This document shows positions 1 to 13,900 of a DNA stretch of 64,000 nucleotides, in pieces. The stretch spans positions 58,547 to 122,546 of the forward strand of contig NMRB01000862.1 of assembly GCA_002633025.1 (NCBI GenBank), given 5' to 3'. Within the stretch, counting starts at the first letter, position 1; every line of letters starts with the position of its first letter. The notes beneath the pieces are model-generated. The model searched no databases, had not been told where the DNA came from, and saw nothing but the letters and a program-made list of their open reading frames with translations. This DNA is from Notospermus geniculatus (taxonomy: Eukaryota > Nemertea > Pilidiophora > Heteronemertea > Lineidae). The position numbers were made by a program, and so were the translations under genes.

Positions 1-71
1 TTCACGCTGTCCTACACTGGGGCGGTCACAGGCACTTATAATGAACCGGTCTTAAATCCATGAAACTAGAG

Positions 72-569
72 TATATTAAACAAATGTATGAGGAAGTGAT
101 AACAAAACTATCACCCCCTCAGGCCTCAACACCAGGTGCTGAGTTTCTGATAACCTCGCAGCTTCCCCTTAGTGTCAGGGCCAAAAACGATTTGGCATGG
201 GGTTCCTTCCCCTTTTTTTTCTTTTAATAGGGCCGTTGCTTTGGAAGACTGTAGCTCGGGCCGGGGGACAGGGGTCCTTTCACTAGGCCTTGTCTTCCAT
301 TGCTCTTCTCCTATTTTGTTCGCTGGTCAGTGCTTTGCAACCCCTCTTTTCCCTTAGTAGACCCTTTTCCTTGGAGGACAGGGTTCCTCTTTTTAGGCCT
401 TTGTCTTCCATTGTCTGTTTCGAAATTTTCGTTGGTCAGGGTTTTGTAGTTGCCGTTCACCTAGGCTTCCTTTCTTTACTGTTGCCCCTTCATTTCTTAT
501 TATCTTGCTCTTCATTTCTTTTTCTAGGCCTAATTTGTTATCACTTCCTCATACATTTGTTTAATATAA
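72..569. mobile_element. Foldback/MITE-like element with 36-bp inverted ends
   Basis: The 36 bases at 72-107 (core CAAATGTATGAGGAAGTGAT) recur as an exact reverse complement at 534-569. The interior is pyrimidine-rich and holds a rough direct repeat (about 285-340 and 396-447) built on GTCTTCCATTG and GGTCAG words. No transposase is visible, so this is a non-autonomous element or one arm pair of a larger repeat. Confidence 0.6.
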
Positions 570-1071
570 ATTACTCTTGGGGGTTATTATTAAACATATA
601 TTTTATTTCATCTAAGAAACTCATATACAGTAGATTAACTGGGGATTCTCAAGAAGGCTCGTGGCCTATTATTAGAGTCTCCCCTAGTCTTGGGGGTATT
701 ATACTGTTAGTATAATTATACTGTTAGTTTAATTCCTCCAAGCTATATTTTATATACCCCCTTCCCTTCAGCCTAGTCAAGCCTTACATTCACTAATTAC
801 ATTTCTGTTAGGTTGAGGAACCAACTTTTGGGGCTTGTACTCTTTTCTTTCCTTAATTGCTGTCACGTCCTGTTTGGATGGGGTACTTCATATCCACATT
901 TGGGTTTCAGCTCAGTCTGTTCTAGAGTTTCGGATTGTAAAGTTCCAGCCTGAAAAAGACCCCGGTTGGGGTCGAAAATTCGCAAACACTCTGGAAATTG
1001 CCTTTTTATTTATCATATATTGTGTGACAATCTTTGTGGTTTTCTTCTCTCTGCACACAGTATACGCATTC
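570..1071. other. AT-rich spacer, nothing recognised
   Basis: Open frames here are short and have no recognisable protein features. I see no exon with convincing splice borders, no RNA gene and no clear repeat. Confidence 0.4.
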
Positions 1072-1140
1072 TACGATCGGGGACGAGGTATAAAACACAA
1101 GTTATAAGAACTATTGTTTTATACCTCGTCCCCGATCGTA
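1072..1140. repeat. Perfect 26-bp inverted repeat (hairpin)
   Basis: 1072-1097 (TACGATCGGGGACGAGGTAT then AAAACA) is exactly complementary to 1115-1140, with a 17-bp loop. A third partial copy of the GAGGTATAAAACA end lies at about 1182-1197. The arms are identical, so the structure is either young or maintained by gene conversion. Confidence 0.8.
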
Positions 1141-1204
1141 CAATACATAATGTGAGCACAGGTTGGATAGGCCTAATGGAGCCGAGGTATAAAACATAGG
1201 TTAC

Positions 1205-1605
1205 GGTTAAAAACTTAGTTTTTGCCCAGAAACTAAGTTTTTACATCCAGAAACTTGGTTTTTGGACCAGAATGTTAGTTCTGGAGCATAATGATAGTTC
1301 CGGGGGAGGCAGAACTAATGTTTCAGATTGGAAACTAATCATAGTTTTTGCTCAGAAACCAAGTTTTTAGCCGCATAAACTAAATTTCTGGCCTTACCAT
1401 CCATAAACTAAGTTTTTGCCGAATAGAAACTAAGTTTTTGTCCATCTGGTCTTTGAACTACAGTTCTGGAGTTGAAACATGAGTTCCAAGAGCAAAACCC
1501 GAGTTATGCGAGCAAAAACGTAGTTTTTGGACCCATAAACTAAGTATTTCCAGAGCAAAAACTTAGTTTATGGAATAAATGAACAAGCCGCTTGCCATAT
1601 ATCCT
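1205..1605. repeat. Degenerate array of AAACTTAGTTTTTG-type quasi-palindromes
   Basis: About 20 loose copies of a short motif (AAACTTAGTTT, GAAACTAAGTTT, AAACCAAGTTT) are separated by variable 5-15 bp linkers. The right end reads AACAAGCCGCTTGCCATA. The same kind of array and the same GGCTTGCCATA-type end recur at 26140-26515 and, shortened, at 17250-17340, so all three belong to one family. Confidence 0.6.
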
Positions 1606-1760
1606 CCCTTGTGGGGCAAGTAACCTGAATCGCAGGATGCCCTGCATACGTTTTAGGGGCAGCACCTACGTACACGAAAAACGATCTTACGCCGGCAGCT
1701 TTGGACCAATACCAAATCAATTGATAAAACCTCTAATTTGATGTCGTAACTTCCTTTTAG

Positions 1761-1925
1761 AGCCTGCTTTCGGGAACTCTCTAAGCTCCACTGCAGTCGA
1801 ACCCGCGACCTTGCCGTGAATAAGTTCAACATCAGCACCAAGAACATGATGTCGGACCTCCTCCAGCGGATCCTGACACTTTATCCAACGAAAATCATCA
1901 TTGACGATCCAGGAGCCCAAGAAAT
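1761..1925 (+). CDS. Kinase-like gene, first visible exon
   Basis: The acceptor is the pyrimidine tract ending TTCCTTTTAG at 1751-1760. The donor is a near-perfect GTAAGT at 1926. The frame starts with one base left from an upstream exon and ends with two bases of a codon. It encodes 54 residues: ACFRELSKLHC, corresponding to the family's helix ending in a conserved His, then DLLQRILTLYPTKI. No stop occurs in this frame. Confidence 0.75.
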
Positions 1926-4900
1926 GTAAGTTTGTCTAATCAGTTTATTCGCAAGGTTGTAGTAGGACCAATTTGGTTGTCACCATCCTTTCTAAAAAGT
2001 GGAATATCACCCTCCCAAAGCAGGGTTATTTTACCTCGCTCCTATTCATCCACTCACACATGACTTCCTATGCGAGAGCATGAAGAGAGGCGAGACCAAA
2101 GCCCTGCTAAGGGAGGATACGGAAGACAGAAAACGAGCCATTCGTTCCGGATTGGAATGACCGTAGGCCTAGGCTTCGTTGATATGCGCAAACGTTTTAA
2201 GGAATGGGACTTGATTTCAGACTTGAAACCATGGAACCTACTAAGGAACAGCTCGAGAGTGAAGCGATCACGGTATGTGAAATGGTTAGGGGGCTTGATC
2301 TTGATCTGTGCCTCTGTCACGTTGATGCTAACCCGACCAACTACGTCTACAACAAAGAGACAGGTAAGTGACCATCCTCGCAACCAGGGTCTTCACAGCA
2401 GGCTCCCCTTCTCGCGCTTGGTTCAGGGGGTAATTGACGGTAATTGACATGAGGTTCTCAGGATGGTAAGTGACGGGGACTTTTGGGATGTGTCGCCTCA
2501 TATTGAGACGATCTGGTCATTTCAGTAATGTTCGTGACATTATAATGTAGGCCCACATGTAGGCCTAGCATGTGTAATTTCTCGGCTGAGGCCTAACGTT
2601 ACTGTTTTCAAGGTTATCAGTTCAGAAATTGTTCCGTTTTTCAGGTCATGACCATATAAATGTTATTAAGACTGCCCACCCCACTGGTGGGCAGTCTTAC
2701 TTGGTTTTACTGAAGTTCTCTGGATGGATCTCTCTCCGAACTGGGCTACTTTGCAAGATAACTCACGAAAGAGAGGAGGTAATGCTATCAAATTTTCAGG
2801 GTTGACAGAAAATCACTTTGGCAAGAACGCTATTGATTTCTGGCTCCATCGGATACTTACAAATGTTATTTTGATGAATTTATGTGCCCAAATCCTGACC
2901 AACCTGCTTATTCTAAGCAGGAAGTGAAACATGATAGCTTGTGTTTATCTTAGCGCTCTATTGTCGTGGGCTTTTTCACAATGGGTGACCCACTTGGCAA
3001 ACTGATGACAGCAGGCTGCATCTATTCCCTATCCATCACATCCAGTAGTAAACATAAGCATAGTACAGATACTATGCATGCACATGCATGTATACATTTA
3101 TTGCATTGCTTCAGTTTTGAGAAAGACTGATGTAGGTCTAGGCCCTTCCTGAGAGAGTTCACAATAGTAGATTTCTCTGTCATCTAAACCTGCTACCTAC
3201 ACTCCACTCCCTTTGTAGTGGGCAGTCTTCGAATTGACTGGTAAGTCAATTCTAGTTAACAGATGACCTTGGTAATTTAGTCGTAAAAGCCGGTACCGGT
3301 AACCGATCTTTGTGCAGTGAAAGTTTGTCTCGGATTTCGCTGTTGACGTTTGTTGCTGTTATTTGCACAGTGACCTGTAGATTTTGTATTGTAGCGTGTA
3401 CATAATGTACATGACGCTACGTCAAGCACACTTCGGGCGCCTCGCGTCTTCCGAACTTTACTCTTGTTTACGTCGTCTAAAGTATCTTTTTCTGATGATT
3501 GTAGGAAGTTTTTAGGAATTAATGCGTAACGGTTACCTAGCTAAAGTACGGTATCCATAATTATAGTTTTGAAATAGAGGTTAAATCCGTTTGGTAGGAG
3601 TGTTGCAGTTGGGGAATTTTGCAAGTTCGACCCTCGAAAAGTTTTGACGTTTCGATGTTGACAGTCAGGCGGTAGTTGTAATAACCTGGACGCTGGAGTC
3701 TGGACTCTGGACCCTGGACGCTGCATTTTGCATCATTGGATTGAACCGCCTGACAGACTTTTTCACTTGAAAATATACTCAATGAACTGTCAAGGCCTTG
3801 GTGAACTGAAGTGATATGCAGGTCGCAGGCAATCTCCAAGATGCAGAGGTCAGACGGTTTCATCTTACTAGTGGAGCGAAACCGAAAACAAGGAGCACCA
3901 TAGCGGTACTTTTTATTGTGGGTTAGTAAAATTGGGTTGCAGATTGTCAGCATTTCTCTTTTCTTCGTTTCCAATCATACATGTCATAGTTTTATTATAA
4001 GACAATCTGCTGCAGGCAGAAATCACGATTGCGCCAGTACCAGTGCTAGCTGGTTTTGAATTGACCCTCGTGTCAAAAACACAAGGATACAGAGAATGAA
4101 ACATGTGAAGGGTATTTATCCCCATGAAATATCAATGAAAGATACCATGTAATAAGAATCACTACATGTTGAGTGGAACCTCTCAATTAAAGACAGCTGA
4201 TTCAGGCCTGAGAGATGGTGTCCTGAATTGACAAGTGTCCTGATTACGGTGGTGAGAATGAATAGAAACTACCAGTTTTGGGCCTGACCTCCTCTCTCAT
4301 GGGCCTATGCCTCCAAAGTTCGTCTCACATGTCCAACAATCAGAGACAAGGTCATCCAACATCTGTAATTCTTCAGGAAATAGGCCTTCTTTCCATTTCC
4401 CACTCCCCCCAGGTCACCAGACGTGTGCCAATGACTGGTAAGTGGAACAACACACGAAGAATGAGAATAAATTTCATTATATAAAACCAGGCGGTTCAAT
4501 TCAATGATACAAAATCCGGCATCCAGGGTCCAGAGTCCAGACTCCAGCGTCCAGGTTATTACAACTACCCAGTCAGGCACGGTGAAGTCAAAGTTGTCGC
4601 GCATTGTTATCTGTGGTCAGTCGCAAGAAGTGCGAGCGGTTTATGTGACATTTTCACTTAATAATATTGTAGTTATTTTCGAAACTTTACGCCTAGTAAT
4701 TGAGACGTTAGTTAGTTAAGCAGTTTTGGGTCAATTCTTAAGAGAGTGTCGGCGTAGGTTTTAGGATTAACTTGTGTGACGTCATGAACTATTTTGTGTT
4801 CTTACGGCCACTCTGTTTTGAAAGCTATATAAGGCGGACTGCGGGGCGGGAAATTCGGATTGTACGGTTCCACCCTGGTCCCACTTCCGCTCTTGCTCGG

Positions 4901-7900
4901 CCCCTGTCAGCCATCTCCAGAGCTGAAGTTCCTCGACTACCGGAAGGACGTAGGCCTACTCACGTGTACATGTAAAACGTATACTGTGCACAAAATGAAT
5001 ATGCCAATGAAGTTAATGAATGAGGATCAATAAATATGTTTAAGTTCGGTTATTGGAGTTGGGCCCGCTTTACCGCTCGGGCGTGACAATATCAAGGGAC
5101 TACCTATGGGCGGTATTTTCCGCCAAAAAGAAATCTCAAATAGGGATATTCAAAGAGGGGATATTTCTACGCTGTTTCCATTAGACATCCACAGAGGAAT
5201 CTTCAAAGAGGGATAATCGCAGAGGGATCTTCAAAGAGGGATATTCAAAGGGGGATTCAAAGAGGGATATTCACAGAGGGATATTCAAAGAGGGACATTA
5301 GGCTGGTTCATTATGGTGCGGGGGTAAAGGCACATTGGCCTTCGTACTCAGGAAAACTGCTGGTGTGCTGAATGCAAGGATTTGCATGTAATGTGCATAG
5401 ATATACAGGGTGTCCCAAAAAACACTGATAATTTTGATTAGGCCCCATCTTTGGCTACTAAAGATTTTTCTTTGATATTTTGTCCAAATATTCCTCGCAA
5501 CTAGAAATTTTAACCGTGTAATTTTTTTTCAGAAATACCCACTAGTTAAGAAATTATCTTAGTAATTTATGATGTGTTCAATCCATGCCTCTCTCTGCCC
5601 TTGTCTATGATATGCAGGCCAAATTTATCCCGTCTAGCCAAAACTGACACCGTTTTAACTTAGTGGTCAATTTCATAGTTGGGCAGGCCTACTAGGAGAA
5701 ATAGCATACGCAATTAGTCCTCTCTGTGTGGAGAAAGTTACTGCCCGGTGTGCCATAGGGCGCAGTGGCATAATAGGGTCATACTTTTTTTAGGAACAAG
5801 TGAAAACTGTAACTGTCAAGTCTGACGGGTACATTGATATGCTAAGGAGAAGATTCATCTCTGCCTTAAGAAGAAAGCAAACTGTTGATATTCCACAACA
5901 AGACGGGACACCTCCCCATTGTGCTAATGCAACAGTGTAATTTCTGGAACGGTACTTTCCTGGGGACAGACTGATATCCCGTCGAACGGACAATCCTTGG
6001 TCCCCTTACTCACCAGACTTGAATCCCCCAGATTACTTCCTTTGGGAATATCTAAAGCATCGAGCGTACAGTGACAGTCCTTAGACACTATAGTACGTTT
6101 GAGTCATCTGGAGCTCGATGGGCGGACCTTCGGTTGTCAGGCAGACCTTGGTATTGTTGGTGAAGTCTGGCTATTGACATGCGTTTTATTGACAGGACAC
6201 TTCCAGCCAATCCCATGCCTGTGCCTGTGTTCAATTTCAAATCAATGTTTAGTTGTATGTTCAATTTCAAACCAAGCTTCAGCTGGTTAGAAAACAATGT
6301 GCGTTGAACCGTTTAGAGTAAACCCTAAGTTCATTGTGGTCTAGTTACTAAGGGTTTGATTGACATACGCCCATCGAGCTCCAGATGACTTAAACGTACT
6401 ATAGAAAGGCCCGTATTCTAGAACGTTCCTTAACGTTAAGGTCGACCTTAAGTCTATTGTAAAACCATCGAGAACAATAGATTTAAGGTGGACCTTAATG
6501 TTAAGGAACGTTCTAGAATACGGCCCTTAAACAGCAGAACTTGCGGAGAGAAATTAGGCAAACTCCACTGATATGACCAAGAGAGTAATTGACAATGCCA
6601 ATGTGCGTGTGGCAGCTGTTACCCAGTAGAGGGGAGCATGGATTGAAAACATCATAAAATTACTAAAATAATTTCTGAACTAGTGGGTATTTCTAAAAAA
6701 AAGATTGCACGATAAAAAATTCTAGTTGTGGGGAATATCTGGACAAAATATCAAAGAAAAATCTTGAGTAGCAACAAAACGAGGTCTAATCAAAATTAGT
6801 CAGTGTTTTTGGGACACCCTTTATGTTTATATAACTTAATAATAGACAGCTGTACACTTCTTATCGCTTCTAATGAAACCTTGGATGAAACCCAAATTGT
6901 GCTAACAGCACTTTAAAAGCATCTTACGTATATTGCGCTAACAGAATGGGGAACCCGCATGGCTGCAGATGGCGCAGTCAGTATAAGACCCGAATGACGT
7001 ACTGACGTCACTTTTTTCGCTGTTGACGTCACGTCGTCAAAGCATGTGTACATTTTTCTACACAATTTTCTGTGGAAATTTCCCCAAAAGACGTTGTCAG
7101 TATTGGCATCCTGTGGCATTTCTGACGAAACAAAGCAGTGATATATGGAGAACTTTTAACATGAAACAGGACAGTGTAATTTAATCAAAATTATTTTTGG
7201 GCAAGAAGTAAATGGAAATACTGTTAGAAAATAGGACTCCCGGGTCTTACACTGACAGCGTCACGTCGTGGCGTAGATCTGCGGGTTCCTCATTGAAATA
7301 CTAGTAGACCCTATCACTCCAAAGAGCGCAGCATGTCAGCGTCAGGACGTCCCGCACGTTATTCTGAACGCCAGGACGCGACTCGAAAAAAAATCCGGTT
7401 GTTTCAGCGATCATGACGTCGTGACACAATCTGATTTTTTTTCGTCTCACCTCGAGACATCATGAATGACGTGCAGGACGTCATGACGCTAACATCCGTA
7501 AGGTGCTGCGCTCTTTTGGAGTGATATCGTCTATTTGGCGTGCTGTCATATTCTAGCATTGTTGTTTTATTTGTGTGAGAATTTTTGAACAGAAAGCCTG
7601 TAAATTTTTTACGGAGTTTTTGCGTCCATTTTACAGGGTATATCTGTTGGCAAATATGATGTCGGTTGTATATTAGTATTCAAAATCCCTAACAATTTTG
7701 CATTTCTATGATGAGTTAGTGAAATCGCTGAAGTTGACGTTGACGTGGAAGTATATGCATACAGGCAGACTACTCTACATCCTCAGATTTATGGGTACAA
7801 GTGTCCACCTCATTAAAACCTTGCGTGACCGCCCAATTATTTCATATGCATGTCTTTACAAAGGGACTTTACCGTGAATGGCTAAGATTGGGTTCTCTGT

Positions 7901-10900
7901 GAATGTCTGAAGGAACTCCGCTCTGTCGCTTGCCGGGTCGTGAAATCGGCACGTATAGCCTGGATTTGAAATTGATCCCACTGGGTGAGAAGGCCTATTG
8001 CGACCGCGGTTTTATACAGGGTGGCTCCAAAAATGTCAACATTGGTATTGATTTATTGGGAGTGGAAGATTTAGGGCGAGTTCTGGGATAAATGTCAACG
8101 TTAATGTTAACGCTTATTACTATGGACTTGTCATGTAAGAGTGCTTTCACGAAGGTTAAGAACTGTGTCCGATAACACGATCCCTAGCGGAATACTACCT
8201 TTTACACTGAAAATGTACATGTACGGCAAAAGTAGGCCTACTCGTATGTCGCTGAGCAGTCTACCCATGACGAAATTGCTACCAAGTCTATTTCTTCCAC
8301 TGTCAGCAAACGACTGGTTTTGCTGGACACAAATACGAAAGTCCCCTTTTTAAGGGCGAGCCAACGTTTTGAATTTTTGAAACGTGGCCAGGCGTTGTAA
8401 ATAAAAAATGTCAAAATACCATAAAAGTACAAGATATATGACGGAAATGAAGGCACCTGCGGGGTCTATAAGCCAAAAGGAATTGAATGGGATGTATCTT
8501 GGAACGCACTAATTAGCTAATAAGTTGAAACAAAAGACTAGTTATCGGTACACTTTCCCACGAAATGGTACATTTTGAGGATCAAACGACAAGTGGATCA
8601 TAAAGTTCGAGTTTTTTTCTATTTAGTCCACCCATTTTGACAGCAATATTTTCAACAGGTATAGAGTACTCGGCATGTGAATTTCATACGTGCAGCCAGC
8701 TTTTCCAAAACAGGGCGGCCATATTGGATTTGGATTTTACTTCCTGGTTGTCCTTTTTGTACTGAGCGTGTATGGTGTACATGAAGAGCATGTCAGGACA
8801 CCCTCGCCACCCCAGGTTCTATGGATTTGTGACATTGTTGCCACACCTTCAATGTGTCATTTACATGCTTCCTCTCCAAGAAAATTGTACCTGTTTTTCG
8901 TGTTTGGTGAATTTCTTTGTTTACGATTATGTAATGTAATTAAGCTGTAATCCTTGGGACAGTGATCACATTGGACTATAAAAACAGTCAACTGGGGGTG
9001 TCTTTGTTGCTTTTCTCAGAGGGGCCTGGATTGAAGCAATATGAAAATTCACAATGATGGCTCGCCCTTAAGAAAATAAATTGCCTCATTCTTTGAACCA
9101 CCCTGTGCGAATCGCTGTCGAAGCCCACTACTCATTCACTGGAACTATCTTATCGAGAAACTATTCGAAACTCTTAGCGTTGTACAATGTTCGTTTTTCT
9201 GGAACACGCTGTGTAAAAGTCACAAAACCCATCATTCGAATCGATCGCAAGCTGATCGTATCAATCGAACGTGGAGACCTTGAAATTGACCATACTGAAG
9301 TCGGCCGGACGTCATTCTGCCACGGTGGTAGTAGGTATCTTGCAGCCAAGCGACGTAACGGACGAAAATTACTTATGCGGCGACGTATAGTACGATATTC
9401 TCCAACGAAATGTCTCCACACTACAGTCTTACACTATGAATGCCCCTACCGCCAATCTACCCCACGCTTGGAGAATGATTTTCGTCACCACGCCTTCGGC
9501 ATAATGTAATAAGGTCTGTCAGTCTATTGGCCAAGATCTAATTCATGCATGGCGCTACTCAATCAGCTCGATAGGGGTGCCAGGGAGATTACGTACATGT
9601 TTTGTGACCATTGTCGGCGTATGTAGATGGTATTGATGTGTTTGCTGCATCATCAAAACGGCTGAGAGAAGAGTAATACGGCCAATGACACAGTCTGAAA
9701 AAGACACCATCAGAAATGCCTGGCACATTCACCGGAATAATTACCATCGCGTCGTTGCGCATGTCCGAGGAGACTTGCCTGCCCAGATATTGCGAGATAC
9801 TTTTAAGGCGGGGGGCTACCTATAGCTGAGCTCATTCCCTAGTGGCAATCCACGGAACTGGCCTTTGTGCGACCAGTCATTCACATTCAGATTAAATCCG
9901 CTCACCCTGGTATACTGTTTTCGAAAACCAATCTTCAGTGTACGTGCCGACCCTAAATCTTTTGTGTCCACTGCGGGCTCTGTCACTGGTGCTTTGGTCA
10001 CAAGTGGACGAACAGAGTTTACTCAAATGGCGCGAATATTGCAAATCTACATAACAAAGAAGTAACTTGCCAGCGGTATGGAAATTTTCAAATTTCCCAA
10101 ACAAGTTTTCTCTTTTTTGGACAGATATATTTGAAAAAAATCCTTTTGGATGTTATTGCCATATGTGCATTCTAGGGCAACACGATCGCCTTTTTTGGAT
10201 AGTTGGTCGGGAATATGAAATATTTCAAAAACTGTAAATCGAGTCTTTTTTGGCATTAAATAGTTTATACCAATTAAATGGAAAGTACTTTCGTAAAAAA
10301 CGGATCGTTAGGCACTGCAGGCATCAGGCCTGTATGTTACAGACTATGTGGGAAACTGATGTGTCGCATCCCAAGTCTGCAAAATTGTTTGCGAACTCAA
10401 ATTTTGACAACTTGTTATAACTTAATTAACTCCATCGTAATTGGTCAAAATGAACAATTCTTTCACAGAACGGGAGCATAAAGGTTGTAGCTAAAACATT
10501 TTGTTGACATCAATTAGTTACTTTTTGTCATGAATATGTTAGGACGCTTGTTTTCAAAGAGCGTCAATAAAGTCGGCATAGGTAGCCCCCCGCCTTAAAG
10601 ATAATATATCACGACTTCATTGTTTACATTTAATGTTTGTAAACATGGATGTTTACATTACATTATGTTATTTTGGACTTTTGGGACATGCCAACCCACT
10701 AAATTGAATATTTTCAGTATCAAAAGAATTTCTAGAGGGGCATGCCACCAACAAATTACACATAAGACAAAGAAAGGCGAGACATAAACAAACAAAATGT
10801 AAATAAACAATGATTTTCGTGGCCCGCGAAAATATCCGTGATACATTATCTTTAATATGATGGCCGCACTGATGAAGCACTTCGTCGCAGAATAAGAGAT

Positions 10901-13900
10901 TTTGTGCGGAGGGAATTAATTGAGTAAAACTTTGAAACTTTCTTAATATTGCAACTTTTGTTTCATGAGTATCGATTTTTGCCAACAAGCTACATGCATG
11001 CCGATCCAAAACAAACATCATTTCTTAATTTGTCACACGGGGGCGCGCAAAGCATGAGGGTTGACGCCTGTCGGCAAGACTATTTGCCTTCCCTATGTAA
11101 TTACGGGGTATCAAACAAATGGTTTCGCCCACTTTGTTGGTCATTACAGGAGCGATCGCCTGGACAGCCAATCGTGTGGAAAAGGGGCGGGTAATTTATC
11201 ATAAGTCACCATTTCGTCCGTTACGTCCGTTACGTCGGTTAGCTGCAAGATACCTATTAGTGCGCGGAATAGCCCATTGGTCGTGCCTTTGAATTGAACG
11301 ACGTAACCCTTTTATAGTGTGATTGAGGGGGCGTGGTCTATCCGTCGGCTTGAATATTCGATGTGTAGGCCTACCCATAAATCTGAGGATTTAGAGTATT
11401 TGTTTTCGGAGTGGGCGTCCCTCTTTAAATATTCCTATGTGAATATCCCTCATTGAATATCTCTCTTTGAAGATCCCTCTGCGAATATCCCGTCTAGATC
11501 CCTTTGTGGATGTCTAATGGAAACAACGTAGAAATATTCCCTCTTTGAATATCCCTCTTTGAATATTTGCGATTATCCCTTTCTGGCGGAAAATACCGCC
11601 TAAAGCGGCGAATCCACTGTGGCGATTTGGGCTTGAGACGGGGTTGCGGTCCCTTGCAATCGCCTTAAGCGGGTGATCCACTGTCGCGATTTTGGCTTGA
11701 GACGCGGTTGCGTTCCGTTGCGGTTACCATATAAGGACTTCCGATTGCCATATAAGGCGATCGCAAGGCACCGCAACCCCGTCTCAAGCCCAAATCGCAA
11801 CAGTGGATCACCCGCTTTAAGCGGGTGATCCACTGTCGCGATTTTGGCTTGAGACGCGGTTGCGTTCCCTTGCGGTTACCATATAAGGACTTCCGATTGC
11901 CATCCCTATTAAAAAAATAGCTATGGTACCTTATGGTATCCTGTGGTATCCTATGGTACCCTATGGTATTTATGGTATTGTATGGTATATTGCTATTGTA
12001 CCCATGGTATTTTACGGTACTATGGTATTAATTTATGGTACTTATGGTTCCATTTATGGTACCATTGTATTTTATGGTACTATGGTATTAATTTATGGTA
12101 CTTATGGTTCCCATTTATGGTACTTTGGTATGCTATGGTTCTATGGTATTAATTTATGGTACTATAGAATGTTATGGTGCTATGGTATTAATTTATGGTA
12201 CTGTGGTTTCCTATGGTTCTATGGTATTCCTATGGTACAAGGGTTGAAAATCGGAAAAAGTTTTTCCCATTGAAAAAAAACGAGGAGTTAAATGTTCTGA
12301 TTTATAAATGTATAAGATTCTTGCTTACTATAGGCACTAATCATTTCTGACATTGGTTGCAGTTGGTCTGCAACTATAAGCGAGAATATCATACTAAAAG
12401 TTTTTTATGGTAAAACCAAATACCTGACACAACAGAAAACATACACTTTCGGAGAAGTCTCTTTACAAGTCAAAATCTGAGTCTTGACAAACTTTACTGT
12501 TTTCAAGCATATGGTACCCTCTGTGGTTTTATGGTGGAATACCATACAGCAGAACACCATAGAAAGGGTATAAACCATAGAATAACACAACATTATCGTA
12601 CCATAAAAAGATTACCATAGAAATTGATGAACCATAAAGTTCTTATGGTATCATATTGGTACCATGGTATCATATTGGTACCATAGGGAAAAGTACCATA
12701 GACTGTTACAAAACACCATAGACAAGTCCCATAGAAAAATCTATGGTAATTGTCTATGGTATTCTCTATGGTATATCCTATGGTATCGCACATTATTTTT
12801 AATAGGGATATAAGGCGATCGCAAGGGACCGCAACCCCGTCTTAAGCCCAAATCGCGACAGTGAATTCGCCACTTTATATGGCAGTCGGAAGTCCTTCTA
12901 AGGTACACCCTTAATCAAAAGTAAATGCACAGCTAATAAACTTAAATATTTCCCAAAATCTTCAGCGGATCAACCTTTGCTTTTTACGGCAATTACCTAG
13001 GGCATCAAGACACATTTTGAGACCAAAAATATCATGAACTTGCATGAGTTGTATTTTTTACAAAAGTTTGAAATTTCCATAAAAAAGTGTGATTTTCAAT
13101 CGCATATTTTTTAGAAGTGAAACCAACGTCACTTTAAAGCCTGTTTGTTTCCCAGCAAAATTATTTTTTTCAGGTTTAAAAAATTCCGTGGTGAACAGAA
13201 GTTACAGAGCATTTTCCAAAATGAATTTCGTTCGGTTTTCCAGTCAAGTCAGTGCTCTTCCTTCCGTCTCATTTAGATCTACCCAGCCTGCTGAATATTG
13301 TGAATAGGCCTATTCATGGCCTAGTCAACAATAGTTACTCCTAATGACACTCCATCGAGTAATCCAAGGCCAGGCGGTCTTTTGTGTGAGATGAGTGCCG
13401 GTGTCACCTTTCTTAATTCCTCCTTACAATTCCTTACCAATGAAGGCAGAAGAGCCTACGTAACCTCTTAATGGAATTGACGCCATTTACTAACTTGACC
13501 TACGATGAATGGGACTCATTATTCCGTGAGGTTGGTCTTGGGACAATAAGGAAAGGTCGACTATAAAATGAGACTTGAACTGTTGACTGGAGTTTCGACT
13601 GAAACTTTCGAATAAATTCTTCATAATTACGACATGGAAGCTGCAATTGAAAATTTGAAAATTTATTCGTGTATAGAAACAGGAAAGCTTTAAAATGACG
13701 TTGGTTTCCCTTCAAAAAAATATGCGATTGAAAATCACACTTTTTATAGAAATTTCATGATATTTTTGGTCTCAAAATGTGTCTTGATACCCTAAATAAC
13801 TGCCGTGAAAAGCAAAGGTTGATCCGCTGAAGATTTTGGGAAATATTTAAGTTTATTAGCTGTGCATTTACTTTTGATTAAGGGTGTACATGTAACCGCA

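Larger units (their letters stand above)
5406..6822 (+). mobile_element. Dead Tc1/mariner-like element with nested insertions
   Basis: The ends CAGGGTGTCCCAAAAA (5406 onward) and its reverse complement (ending at about 6822) match over more than 100 bp, next to TA dinucleotides. The interior holds transposase remnants and two younger hairpin insertions. Confidence 0.8.

Noticed and set aside
9081-9509. 142-residue open frame
   Set aside because: No recognisable motif, an overlapping open frame on the other strand, no splice context, and part of it recurs inverted at 11.2 kb.
11923-12273. Long open frame of MVPYGILWYP-like repeats
   Set aside because: It is a translation of the ATGGTA array; the opposite arm gives similar frames. 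No independent coding signal.
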